Made by a program: the position numbers and the translations under genes. DNA of 64,000 bases from Comamonas sp. BIGb0124 (GTDB taxonomy: Bacteria; Pseudomonadota; Gammaproteobacteria; Burkholderiales; Burkholderiaceae_C), in NCBI RefSeq assembly GCF_003752175.1, contig NZ_RJVF01000009.1, positions 434,001 through 498,000 of the forward strand, written 5' to 3'. Numbering within the stretch: the first letter of the stretch is position 1; every line of letters begins with the position of its first letter. Positions 1 to 9,720 of the stretch are shown in pieces. The notes below the pieces were generated by a model. It worked only from the letters and a program-made list of their open reading frames with translations, ran no database searches and was not told the DNA's origin.

Positions 1-64
1 TGCCTCGCCGGCATCGAAGACCAGGGCATTCCGACTGCGCAATTTTTTCGATGGGACTTAAATC

Positions 65-1552
65 ATGTGTGGCATTGTTGGTGTGATCAGTAGCAGCCCT
101 GTGAATCAGCTGATCTACGATTCACTCTTGCTTTTGCAGCATCGGGGCCAGGACGCTTCTGGCATCGTGACGCAAAAAGACCGTAAATTCTTCATGCACA
201 AGGCCAAGGGCATGGTGAAGGACGTCTTCCGGACCCGCAACATGCGCGGATTGCCCGGCAACAGCGGCATCGGCCAGGTGCGCTACCCCACTGCCGGCAA
301 CGCCGACAGCGAGGAAGAGGCACAGCCCTTCTACGTCAATGCGCCCTTCGGCATCGTCATGGCGCACAACGGCAACCTGACCAACGCCCACGCCCTGCGC
401 CAGGAGCTGTTCAGCACCGATCACCGCCATACCAATACCGAGAGCGACTCCGAGGTCCTGGTCAACATCATTGCCCACGAACTCGAGAAGAACACCCGGG
501 GCATTCCGCTGACCGTCGACAACGTGTTCGATGCCGTCGCCGGCGTGCATGCCCGCCTCAAGGGCTCCTATGCCGTGATCTCGCTGATCGCCGGCCACGG
601 TCTGCTGGCTTTCCGCGATCCGTACGGCATCCGCCCCCTGTGCATCGGCCGCGCCGCCGACGGCTCGGTCATGCTCGCCAGCGAATCGGTGGCCCTCGAA
701 GGCACCGGTTTCCAGCTCGAGAGAGATGTGGCGCCTGGCGAGGCCGTGTTCGTTGCCCTCGACGGCACGCTGCACACGCGCCAGTGCGCACCGTCGTCGC
801 AGCTCTATCCCTGCGTGTTCGAATTCGTCTACCTGGCCCGTCCCGACTCGGTGCTCGACAGCATCTCCGTCTACCAGGCTCGGCTGGCATTGGGCGAGGG
901 GCTGGCCAAGCGCCTGATCTCCAAGGTGCCGCCCAACGAGATCGACGTCGTCATCCCCATTCCCGAATCCAGCCGTCCGAGCGCGATGCAGCTCGCACAG
1001 CTCATCGGCAAGCCCTACCGCGAGGGTTTCGTCAAGAACCGCTACGTGGGCCGCACCTTCATCATGCCCGGCCAGCAGGTCCGCAAGAAGTCCGTGCGCC
1101 AGAAGCTCAATGCCGTGGCCAGCGAGTTCAAGGGCCGCAATGTGCTGCTGGTCGACGACTCCATCGTGCGGGGCACCACCAGCCGCGAAATCGTGCAGAT
1201 GGCTCGCGAGGCCGGTGCCAAGAAGGTCTACCTGGCCAGCGCCGCGCCGCCCGTCCGTTACCCCAACGTCTACGGGATCGACATGCCCACGGCCGAGGAA
1301 CTGGTGGCGCACGACCGCACGGTCGAGGAAATCCAGGCCATCATCGGTTGCGACGCCCTGATCTACCAGGACGTGGACGCCATGAAAAAAGTCCTGCGTG
1401 AACTCAACCCCAAGCTCAGCGGCTTCGATGCCTCGTGTTTCGACGGCATCTACGTCACCGGCGACGTCAACGCGGCAGACATCGCTCGCATCAACGACAA
1501 CCGCGTGCAGGTGAGCCTGGACGACGAGGCATCGATCGACGCCAAGGCCTGA
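65..1552 (+). CDS. purF: Amidophosphoribosyltransferase
   Basis: This cytoplasmic enzyme makes 5-phosphoribosylamine from PRPP and glutamine, the committed step of purine synthesis. The protein begins MCGIVGV, so Cys2 becomes the N-terminal nucleophile of the class II glutamine amidotransferase domain (about residues 2-240). The phosphoribosyltransferase domain follows, with the PRPP loop VLLVDDSIVRGTT at about 360-372. At 495 residues it has the usual length. The start is fixed by the required Met-Cys. The 64 bases upstream hold no recognisable gene; the end of cvpA is expected there in many Betaproteobacteria, but I could not confirm it. Confidence 0.97.
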   Translation: MCGIVGVISSSPVNQLIYDSLLLLQHRGQDASGIVTQKDRKFFMHKAKGMVKDVFRTRNMRGLPGNSGIGQVRYPTAGNADSEEEAQPFYVNAPFGIVMAHNGNLTNAHALRQELFSTDHRHTNTESDSEVLVNIIAHELEKNTRGIPLTVDNVFDAVAGVHARLKGSYAVISLIAGHGLLAFRDPYGIRPLCIGRAADGSVMLASESVALEGTGFQLERDVAPGEAVFVALDGTLHTRQCAPSSQLYPCVFEFVYLARPDSVLDSISVYQARLALGEGLAKRLISKVPPNEIDVVIPIPESSRPSAMQLAQLIGKPYREGFVKNRYVGRTFIMPGQQVRKKSVRQKLNAVASEFKGRNVLLVDDSIVRGTTSREIVQMAREAGAKKVYLASAAPPVRYPNVYGIDMPTAEELVAHDRTVEEIQAIIGCDALIYQDVDAMKKVLRELNPKLSGFDASCFDGIYVTGDVNAADIARINDNRVQVSLDDEASIDAKA

Positions 1553-1568
1553 GCACACGGGCATTCGG

Positions 1569-1629
1569 GCGCCGGCACATCCTGGCCGGCGCAAGACAAC
1601 GGCTGAACTGGCATCCAGGTCAGCCGTTG
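1569..1629 (+). terminator. Two stable hairpins after purF
   Basis: Two inverted repeats follow the purF stop. The first is an 8-bp perfect stem (1569-1576 with 1585-1592). The second pairs 1597-1611 with 1615-1629 through 10 bp, one mismatch and 4 bp around a 3-base loop. No T-run follows either, so they could be a Rho-dependent or processing signal rather than an intrinsic terminator. Confidence 0.4.
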
Positions 1630-1713
1630 GCGCTTGATCGGTTGCCAACCGCCCGTTTCCCGATACAGACTCCGACATACAGAGATCAATAGACAGATAG
1701 AAAGACACACGTG

Positions 1714-3120
1714 ATGAGCACTTCCGCCGAAACCCGCAAGGTCCGTACACGTTTTGCACCGTCGCCCACCGGCTTCATCCACCTGGGCAACATTCGTTCG
1801 GCCCTGTATCCCTGGGCCTTTGCGCGCGCCACGGGCGGTGAATTCATCCTGCGCATCGAAGACACCGACGTCGAGCGTTCCACCCAGGCCGCAGTCGACG
1901 TCATCATCGAAAGCATGGACTGGCTGGGCCTGAACTACGACCAGGGCCCGATCTACCAGATGCAGCGCATGGACCGCTACAAGGTGGTGCTGGCCGAACT
2001 GCTGCAGGCCGGCCTGGCCTATCCCTGCTACATGTCGCAGGCCGAGCTCGACGTGTTGCGCGAAAAGCAGATGGCCGCCAAGGAAAAGCCGCGTTACGAC
2101 GGCACCTGGCGCCCGGCCCCCGGCAAGGTGCTGCCCCCGGTGCCCGAAGGCGTCAAGCCCGTGCTGCGCTTCAAGACCCCCGAGAGCGGCGTGGTCGGCT
2201 GGGACGACAAGTGCAAGGGCCGCATCGAATTCCAGAACACGGAACTCGACGATCTCGTCATCGCCCGTCCCGACGGCACCCCCACGTACAACTTCTGCGT
2301 GGTGGTCGACGACATCGACATGGGCATCACCCATGTGATCCGCGGCGACGACCACGTCAACAACACGCCGCGCCAGATCCACATCTTCGAGGCCCTGGGC
2401 CAGCCGACGCCCATCTTTGCCCACCTGCCCACGGTGCTCAACGAGCAGGGTGAAAAGATCAGCAAACGCAACGGCGCCAAGGCCGTGACACAGTACCGAG
2501 AAGAGGGTTACCTGCCCGATGCCATGGTGAACTACCTGGCCCGCCTGGGCTGGAGCCATGGCGACGACGAGATCTTCAGCCGCGAACAGTTCCTGTCATG
2601 GTTCAACCTGGACCATCTGGGCCGCAGTGCCGGACAGTTCGACGAGGCCAAGTTGCGCTGGGTCAATGCCCAGCACATCAAGGCCATGGACAACGAGGCG
2701 CTGGCCAAGCGGGTCGAAGCCCACCTGACCCAGCGCGGACTGCAGGCCGACGCGCGCCTGCCCGCCATCTGCGCCTTGTTCAAGGACCGCTGCGACACCA
2801 CCGTGGCGCTGGCCGACTGGGCTGCCGGCTTCTATGGCGAGGTCGTCATCCAGGATGCCGACCGGGCCCAATACCTGACTGAATCCATCAAGCCCGCCAT
2901 CGCGGCCCTGGCCGAGAAGCTGTCTTCCCTGGAAGACTGGAACAAAATTGCAATTTCTGCGGCTTTCAAGGAAATTCTGGCCGCACATGGTCTTAAAATG
3001 CCGCACTTGGCGATGCCGGTGCGGGTGCTGACTCTTGGGACAGCACACACACCGTCGGTCGACGCGGTTCTCGAATTGGCAGGAAAACAAAAAATTCTCG
3101 CTGATTTGAAAAGAGCTTAA
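1714..3120 (+). CDS. gltX: Glutamyl-tRNA synthetase
   Basis: Class I aminoacyl-tRNA synthetase charging tRNA(Glu) in the cytoplasm. The HIGH-type motif appears as HLGN near residues 23-26 and the KMSKS-type motif as KISKR near 248-252. The 468-residue length fits bacterial GltX. An in-frame GTG lies immediately before the chosen ATG at 1714; I prefer the ATG, although the upstream Shine-Dalgarno sequence is weak. A tRNA(Glu) gene, the substrate of this enzyme, lies 255 bp downstream. A non-discriminating enzyme that also charges tRNA(Gln) cannot be excluded from sequence. Confidence 0.97.
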   Translation: MSTSAETRKVRTRFAPSPTGFIHLGNIRSALYPWAFARATGGEFILRIEDTDVERSTQAAVDVIIESMDWLGLNYDQGPIYQMQRMDRYKVVLAELLQAGLAYPCYMSQAELDVLREKQMAAKEKPRYDGTWRPAPGKVLPPVPEGVKPVLRFKTPESGVVGWDDKCKGRIEFQNTELDDLVIARPDGTPTYNFCVVVDDIDMGITHVIRGDDHVNNTPRQIHIFEALGQPTPIFAHLPTVLNEQGEKISKRNGAKAVTQYREEGYLPDAMVNYLARLGWSHGDDEIFSREQFLSWFNLDHLGRSAGQFDEAKLRWVNAQHIKAMDNEALAKRVEAHLTQRGLQADARLPAICALFKDRCDTTVALADWAAGFYGEVVIQDADRAQYLTESIKPAIAALAEKLSSLEDWNKIAISAAFKEILAAHGLKMPHLAMPVRVLTLGTAHTPSVDAVLELAGKQKILADLKRA

Positions 3121-3217
3121 ATATGTGTATATAATTCGAGTCTTCGCAGCAAACGATGAATACGAAACGGCAGCAAGCTAGCTTGAAGCTGAATCAGTCG
3201 GAAGATGTTGTGGATAC

Positions 3218-3293
<76 letters not shown>

Positions 3294-3375
3294 AAAATTA
3301 AAGTTGTCGATTCGAAAATGACTGAAAAGTTAGTGTAGAATTGATAGCAAGATAGAACGGAAGTTCTTAGGTTTT

Positions 3376-3451
3376 GACCCTATCGTCTAGAGGCCTAGGA
3401 CATCACCCTTTCACGGTGAGTACCGGGGTTCGAATCCCCGTAGGGTCGCCA
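3376..3451 (+). tRNA. tRNA-Glu (TTC)
   Basis: A 76-nt cloverleaf with encoded CCA. The acceptor GACCCTA pairs with TAGGGTC, the anticodon loop CTTTCAC gives anticodon TTC, and the T-arm loop TTCGAAT is canonical. It lies just downstream of gltX, whose product charges it. Confidence 0.97.
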
Positions 3452-3531
3452 GATTTCACGAAAGTGAAGTAGGCACAAGTCGGTTGCACTTGGTCGCACA
3501 GCTCTAGATGTGCGGTGAACGCAATCTACCA

Positions 3532-3608
3532 GGAGTGGTAGTTCAGTTGGTTAGAATACCGGCCTGTCACGCCGGGGGTCGCGGGTTCGAGTCCCGTCCG
3601 CTCCGCCA
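3532..3608 (+). tRNA. tRNA-Asp (GTC)
   Basis: A 77-nt cloverleaf with encoded CCA. The acceptor GGAGTGG pairs with CCGCTCC (one G-U), and the anticodon loop CTGTCAC gives anticodon GTC. It is the last of three co-directional tRNA genes and is followed by an intrinsic terminator, so the three may share a transcript. Confidence 0.97.
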
Positions 3609-3616
3609 TAAAAATC

Positions 3617-3650
3617 AAAGCCCGTTACTCTGAAAAGGGTAGCGGGTTTT
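3617..3650 (+). terminator. Intrinsic terminator of the tRNA cluster
   Basis: The stem CCCGTTAC (3621-3628) pairs with GTAGCGGG (3639-3646) with one G-U pair, followed by TTTT. A run of A before the stem can extend the pairing. It lies 12 nt after tRNA-Asp. Confidence 0.8.
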
Positions 3651-3871
3651 GTCTTTGTGCGCGTCATTCCGCGCGCAGAATCGGGCATCATCGTCACGAT
3701 GGCCTCCGGTCCGGTGCGGCGGCGCTGCCAGGTCCGGACAACTGCTGCAGAATCCAGGTGTGCGACGATCCTCGTCGCGTCATTCGGCCTGCTGCGCCGC
3801 GGTCCTGGCGTCTTTGCTGGCGTCCGGGGCCAGTCCCCATTTTTTCGAAAACGACTGAGAACACACGTCAC

Positions 3872-5536
<1,665 letters not shown>

Positions 5537-5561
5537 GCGCGGCCCGACGCCATCGCGGAAA

Positions 5562-5596
5562 CCCCCTTCGGGCCTCGAGCCCGGAGGGGGTTTTTT
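5562..5596 (+). terminator. Intrinsic terminator after ettA
   Basis: A 12-bp stem (CCCCCTTCGGGC with GCCCGGAGGGGG, one G-T pair) has a 5-base loop and is followed by TTTTTT at 5591-5596. It is a strong Rho-independent signal 25 nt beyond the ettA stop. Confidence 0.93.
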
Positions 5597-5806
5597 CATG
5601 GGCGACCGGAATGCGTCCCTGCCAGGAAACGGCCAGCGTTGCATGGCTGGAACGGTCTCGTGCACCAATCGGTGTGGTCTGCACGCGATTTGTCGTTATC
5701 TTTGGAGAACGGGTTCACGGCGCGCGCAGACGCTCCCTGCAACCCTGGCCCGGCTTGGCGCGAATCGCGCCCGGGCTTCTTTCACAGACAGACAAGGAGC
5801 GACCCC

Positions 5807-6736
5807 ATGAAAAAACTGGTCAGCGTGCACGGACGCAGTCCGCGCCACTGGGTGGGCGACGGATTCCCGGTTCGCACACTCTTCAGCTACAACGACCTGG
5901 GACGGGTGGCCAATCCGTTTCTCATGCTGGACTACGTGAGCCCGACGCCGTTCGAGCCTACCGCCCAGCCGCGCGGGGTTGGCCAGCACCCGCATCGGGG
6001 TTTCGAAACCGTCACGCTGGTCTACCAGGGCGAACTGGCACACCGCGATTCGACCGGGCAGGGCGGTCTCATCGGTGCCGGCGACGTGCAGTGGATGACG
6101 GCGGGTGCGGGCATCCTGCACGAGGAATTCCACAGCCCGCGATTCACCCGCGAGGGCGGGGTGCTGCAGAACGTGCAGCTCTGGGTCAACCTTCCGGCGA
6201 GTGCCAAACAAGCGCCGGCCGGGTACCAGAGCATCGTGTCGGGCGATATTCCGGCGGTGCCGCTTCCGTCCGGCGACTCGGACCGGCCGGCCGGCCTGCT
6301 GCGGGTGGTCGCGGGAGATTTCAACGGCGTGCAAGGGCCGGCACACACCTTCACGCCGATGAATGTGTGGGATGTCGCCCTTGCCCCCGGTGCGCACCCG
6401 ACACTCGAGGTGCCGGAAGGCCATGTGGCGATGGTCATGGTCCTGCACGGCCGGGTGAAGGTGAACGGGCCGCATGAATTGCGCGACGCCCAGGTGGCGC
6501 TGCTGACGCGCGCCGGGACGGCGATCGATCTCGAGGTGGTCACGGGCGGAACGCCCGAGGACGGCGGCCAGCCGGAGCAGGCCCGGCTGCTGGTCCTCAG
6601 TGCCGAACCGATCGACGAACCGGTGGTGGGCTACGGGCCTTTTGTGATGAATTCGCGTGACGAAATCGTGCAGGCCGTGGAAGATTTCAATTCGGGCCGA
6701 TTCGGCCGCATGGCCGAGGCGGCGTCGCCCCAATGA
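5807..6736 (+). CDS. Pirin family protein (first of a tandem pair)
   Basis: A bicupin of the pirin family, 309 residues. The N-terminal cupin carries the metal-site signature HPHRGFETVT near residue 60, followed by DVQWMTAGAGILHEE near 95-110. Family members bind iron, and some have quercetin 2,3-dioxygenase activity, but the physiological role here is unknown. The start is set by an AGGAG-like sequence (CAAGGAGCG) 7 nt before the ATG. A second pirin gene follows after 72 bp, so the two are probably co-transcribed. Confidence 0.9.
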   Translation: MKKLVSVHGRSPRHWVGDGFPVRTLFSYNDLGRVANPFLMLDYVSPTPFEPTAQPRGVGQHPHRGFETVTLVYQGELAHRDSTGQGGLIGAGDVQWMTAGAGILHEEFHSPRFTREGGVLQNVQLWVNLPASAKQAPAGYQSIVSGDIPAVPLPSGDSDRPAGLLRVVAGDFNGVQGPAHTFTPMNVWDVALAPGAHPTLEVPEGHVAMVMVLHGRVKVNGPHELRDAQVALLTRAGTAIDLEVVTGGTPEDGGQPEQARLLVLSAEPIDEPVVGYGPFVMNSRDEIVQAVEDFNSGRFGRMAEAASPQ

Positions 6737-6808
6737 AGCAAGCCGATGCCGTCCGCGGGACGTGCTGCGGCGCTTCGGCCTGTCGATGACACACGCATGG
6801 AGAAATCG

Positions 6809-7681
6809 ATGATCCAGACTGTTTTCAGCGGCCGCAAGGCCGATCTCGGGCATGGCCTGATCGTGCATCGCCTGCTGCCGCACGCGCAGCAGCGCGCGGT
6901 CGGCCCCTTCGTGTTTTTCGACCACGCGGGTCCGGTCCGCATGGCGGCGGAAGCCGCGCGTGCGGCCGACGTGCGTCCCCATCCTCACATCGGCCTGTCG
7001 ACGGTGAGTTACCTGCTCAGCGGCTCGGTCACGCACCGCGACAGCCTGGGCGTGAAACAGGTCATCACGCCGGGCGAGGTGAACTGGATGACGGCGGGGC
7101 GCGGCATTGCCCACAGCGAACGTTTCGAGGACGTCGCCGCCATGGCCGGTTCGGGGCTCGAACTGCTGCAGTTCTGGGTCGGGTTGCCGCAAGAGCACGA
7201 AGAGACGGCGCCGGCCTTTGCCAACCATGCCGCAGCGGCCTTGCCCACGGCCGAGGCCGACGGTGTCTGGATGCGCCTGATCGCCGGCGAGGCCTATGGC
7301 CTGACCAGCCCCGTGCAGACGCATTCGCCCCTGTTCTACGCCCACTTGCACCTGCAGGCCGGGGCGGCCTGGCCGTGGCCTCGCGGGCATGCCGAGCGTG
7401 CGGCCTATGTCGTTTCGGGTGCGGTCGATTTCGGCACGCAGTCGCTTTCGGCCGGGCAGATGCTGATCGTGCCGCCCGGCGCTGTGCCCGACCTCGTCGC
7501 ACGCGAGCCCAGCGTGGTGATGCTGCTGGGCGGCGAACCGCTGGGGACGCGATTTCTGTGGTGGAACTTCGTGTCCTCGCGCAAGGAGCGCATCGAGCAG
7601 GCCAAGGCCGACTGGGAAGCCGGCCGGATCGCCTTGCCGCCGCAGGACGACGAGGAATTCATCCCCCTGCCGCATCGTTGA
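6809..7681 (+). CDS. Pirin family protein (second of a tandem pair)
   Basis: A 290-residue pirin-like bicupin with HPHIGLSTVS near residue 58 and EVNWMTAGRGIAHSER near 90-105. The Glu of the first signature (FET) is replaced (LST), so its metal site differs from that of the upstream paralogue. I chose the ATG at 6809 because GGAG lies 6 nt upstream; an in-frame ATG at 6797 is an alternative. Function is not established; oxidoreductase or transcriptional cofactor roles are reported for the family. Confidence 0.88.
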   Translation: MIQTVFSGRKADLGHGLIVHRLLPHAQQRAVGPFVFFDHAGPVRMAAEAARAADVRPHPHIGLSTVSYLLSGSVTHRDSLGVKQVITPGEVNWMTAGRGIAHSERFEDVAAMAGSGLELLQFWVGLPQEHEETAPAFANHAAAALPTAEADGVWMRLIAGEAYGLTSPVQTHSPLFYAHLHLQAGAAWPWPRGHAERAAYVVSGAVDFGTQSLSAGQMLIVPPGAVPDLVAREPSVVMLLGGEPLGTRFLWWNFVSSRKERIEQAKADWEAGRIALPPQDDEEFIPLPHR

Positions 7682-7773
7682 GGCCCCGGATGGACGGCCG
7701 GATGCCTGCGGCTTTGGCGCAACAGATCGTCGAGACTAGGCAATTGCGGATCGCTGGAGTACATTAGCCGCAT

Positions 7774-7854
7774 ATGTCGAAGGCCTACTTCTACTTTTAT
7801 TTTTGGATCTCACGCCCCATTAGCGGCAGAGAGGCCCACGCACAAGTAGAGTAG
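7774..7854 (+). CDS. Aromatic leader peptide of the DAHP synthase attenuator
   Basis: A 26-codon frame opens at ATG 7774 and stops at TAG 7852-7854. Codons 5-11 read Tyr-Phe-Tyr-Phe-Tyr-Phe-Trp (7786-7806), seven aromatic residues in a row. It sits upstream of a strong terminator and of the first gene of aromatic amino acid synthesis. By analogy with the pheA and trp leaders, shortage of charged tRNA(Tyr) or tRNA(Phe) should stall the ribosome on these codons and prevent termination. The Shine-Dalgarno match is weak (GGAG at 7756-7759, 14 nt before the ATG). A possible promoter is TTGGCG at 7714 with a weak -10 near 7737. Translation itself is inferred. Confidence 0.8.
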   Translation: MSKAYFYFYFWISRPISGREAHAQVE

Positions 7855-7890
7855 ACGACGCGTAGGAATCACTAAAGACCGCTGGTGGGG
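7815..7890 (+). promoter_or_regulatory. Antiterminator pairing of the attenuator
   Basis: The segment CCCCATTAGCGG at 7815-7826, inside the leader reading frame, is nearly a copy of the terminator 3' arm. It can pair over all 12 positions with the terminator 5' arm CCGCTGGTGGGG at 7879-7890 (10 Watson-Crick and 2 G-U pairs). This pairing excludes the terminator hairpin. Strands that could sequester the antiterminator when the ribosome does not stall are less clear: 7767-7771 can pair with 7823-7827, and 7789-7796 with 7844-7851. Confidence 0.75.
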
Positions 7891-7918
7891 CATCGAGCCC
7901 CACCAGCGGTTTTTTTTT
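7879..7918 (+). terminator. Attenuator terminator upstream of the DAHP synthase gene
   Basis: A perfect 12-bp GC-rich stem (7879-7890 with 7898-7909) with a 7-base loop is followed by nine T residues (7910-7918). It lies between the leader peptide stop and the DAHP synthase start at 7995, so it would end transcription before the gene unless prevented. Confidence 0.93.
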
Positions 7919-7994
7919 GCCTTCACCGTTTTCAACCCCCCCCGGTCTTTCGCCCCCTTTCACCCCCCGACAAATCGCATCAGGAGCACATCAC

Positions 7995-9167
7995 ATGAAC
8001 GCCAAGCCCACGCTTTCTTCCGAACCCTGGTATCCGGATTCCGTCCACCGCACAGGCCACACCGACGACGAACGAATCCAGGACATCACCGTGCTCCCGC
8101 CCCCAGAACACCTCATCCGCTTTTTCCCCATCCGCGGTACCGCCAGCGAAGCGCTGGTGGCCGAGACCCGGCACGCCACCAAGAACATCATCCACGGCCG
8201 CGACGACCGGCTGCTGGTGGTGATCGGACCGTGCTCCATCCACGACCCGATGGCTGCGCTCGAATACGCCCGCCGCCTCAAGCCGCTGCGCGAGCAGTAC
8301 GCGGGCACGCTGGAAGTGGTGATGCGCGTGTACTTCGAGAAACCCCGCACCACGGTGGGCTGGAAGGGCCTGATCAACGATCCTTACCTCGACGGCAGCT
8401 TCCGCATCGACGAAGGCCTGCGCATCGCACGCCAGCTGCTGCTCGACATCAACCGCATGGGCGTGCCGGCGGGCAGCGAGTTCCTCGACACCATCTCGCC
8501 CCAGTACATCGGCGACCTGATCTCGTGGGGCGCCATCGGTGCACGTACCACCGAGAGCCAGGTGCACCGCGAACTCGCCTCGGGCCTGTCGGCGCCGGTC
8601 GGTTTCAAGAACGGCACGGACGGCAACATCCGCATCGCAACCGACGCCATCCAGGCCGCCGCGCGTGGCCACCATTTCCTGTCGGTGCAGAAAAACGGCT
8701 TGGTCGCGGTGGTCGAGACGGCGGGCAATCCCGACTGCCACGTCATCCTGCGCGGCGGCAAGACGCCGAACTACGATGCCGCCAGCGTGGCTGCAGCCTG
8801 CGCCGATCTCGAAAAGGCCCAGTTGCCCGCACGCCTCATGGTCGATTGCTCGCACGCCAACAGCCTCAAGCAGCCCGAACGCCAGGTCGAGGTGGCCGGC
8901 GACATCGCCGGCCAGATCGCCTCGGGTTCCGATCGCATCTTCGGCGTGATGATCGAAAGCCACCTGCAGGCCGGTGCCCAGAAGTTCTCGCCCGGCAGCG
9001 ACGACGTCGCCGGCCTGGAATACGGCAAGAGCATCACCGACGGCTGCCTGGGCTGGGATGCCTCGGTCGCGCTGCTGGCGCAACTGTCGGCCGCCGTCGA
9101 AGCCCGTCGTGCCGCACGTGCCACCGCACTCGCGGCCGACGCCGCCGGCGCGCTGGTGCAAGCCTGA
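7995..9167 (+). CDS. aroG: 3-deoxy-7-phosphoheptulonate synthase (DAHP synthase), class I
   Basis: Condenses phosphoenolpyruvate and erythrose 4-phosphate to DAHP, the entry step of the shikimate pathway. The 390-residue protein has the class I alpha motifs: GPCSIHDP near residue 76, KPRTTVGWKG near 116, and the DCSHANS, MIESHL and DGCLGWD metal and substrate motifs in the C-terminal half. An AGGAG sequence precedes the ATG at 7995. The gene lies behind a leader peptide rich in Tyr and Phe and a terminator, so it is probably controlled by attenuation. The sequence does not tell whether the enzyme is Phe- or Tyr-inhibited, so aroF is an equally valid label. Confidence 0.95.
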   Translation: MNAKPTLSSEPWYPDSVHRTGHTDDERIQDITVLPPPEHLIRFFPIRGTASEALVAETRHATKNIIHGRDDRLLVVIGPCSIHDPMAALEYARRLKPLREQYAGTLEVVMRVYFEKPRTTVGWKGLINDPYLDGSFRIDEGLRIARQLLLDINRMGVPAGSEFLDTISPQYIGDLISWGAIGARTTESQVHRELASGLSAPVGFKNGTDGNIRIATDAIQAAARGHHFLSVQKNGLVAVVETAGNPDCHVILRGGKTPNYDAASVAAACADLEKAQLPARLMVDCSHANSLKQPERQVEVAGDIAGQIASGSDRIFGVMIESHLQAGAQKFSPGSDDVAGLEYGKSITDGCLGWDASVALLAQLSAAVEARRAARATALAADAAGALVQA

Positions 9168-9332
9168 CGACCGGGCCGGCGGCCCACGCAAATGTCGTGT
9201 CGGCGGCTATCGCGCCTAGGGACATTCCGTGTGGCGGCGCCGGCCGCGACCGCCTAGTCTCGCTGCTGGGGGTTCGCTGCAGATGCCGCGGGCCGATACA
9301 TGCCGTTCGTCGGTTTCAAGCGGGAGACATCC

Positions 9333-9641
9333 ATGCGCAGCGAAGTGGTGGTGGTACTGGCCACGGGCCGGGAGTTTTTCTTCGATGTGGGGCCGGCCGG
9401 TGCCCTGGATTCGGCGTCGGCCCGCCGGTGGCTGGACGATCAGTTCATCGAGCTGGATTGCGAGCCCTTGCGTGCGACCGGCAAGGTGCTGATCGCCGAC
9501 AAGGTGCTGGCGATTGCGCTCGAGGCCGGCGAAGCCTTGCTGGCCGATGCCGAATGGGGTCGTGCCTATGCCCAGGCCGTGCGTGGGGCGCTGGGCAGAC
9601 CGAATGTGCGCGTGGATCTGGTGCGGCAGACCGTGGTGTGA
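9333..9641 (+). CDS. Small conserved-looking hypothetical protein
   Basis: A 102-residue protein that I do not recognise. It is predicted soluble and mixed alpha/beta, opens with MRSEVVVVLATG and contains no obvious motif, signal or cysteine pair. A good Shine-Dalgarno sequence (GGGAG, 6 nt spacing) fixes the start at 9333 rather than the upstream ATG at 9300. It stands between the DAHP synthase gene and the convergent mpl gene. Third-position GC matches the neighbours, which supports real coding. Confidence 0.65.
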   Translation: MRSEVVVVLATGREFFFDVGPAGALDSASARRWLDDQFIELDCEPLRATGKVLIADKVLAIALEAGEALLADAEWGRAYAQAVRGALGRPNVRVDLVRQTVV

Positions 9642-9720
9642 GTCCCCGCGTCTTTTGGCCGGCGTGAAGGGTGCGGCCCAGGCCGCGGGGTCCCGCCAGG
9701 GGCCGCTGCCTGTCTGGGGA

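Noticed and set aside
1-64. 3' end of cvpA before purF
   Set aside because: Frames end or stay open here, but 20 codons are too few and not recognisable as CvpA.
122-1759. Long minus-strand reading frame opposite purF
   Set aside because: It mirrors purF in antisense. High third-position GC leaves few stops on the opposite strand; the product is His/Ala/Val-rich without motifs.
7682-7773. Riboswitch or T-box upstream of the DAHP synthase gene
   Set aside because: No T-box consensus or known aptamer core was seen; the leader peptide and paired stems explain the terminator.
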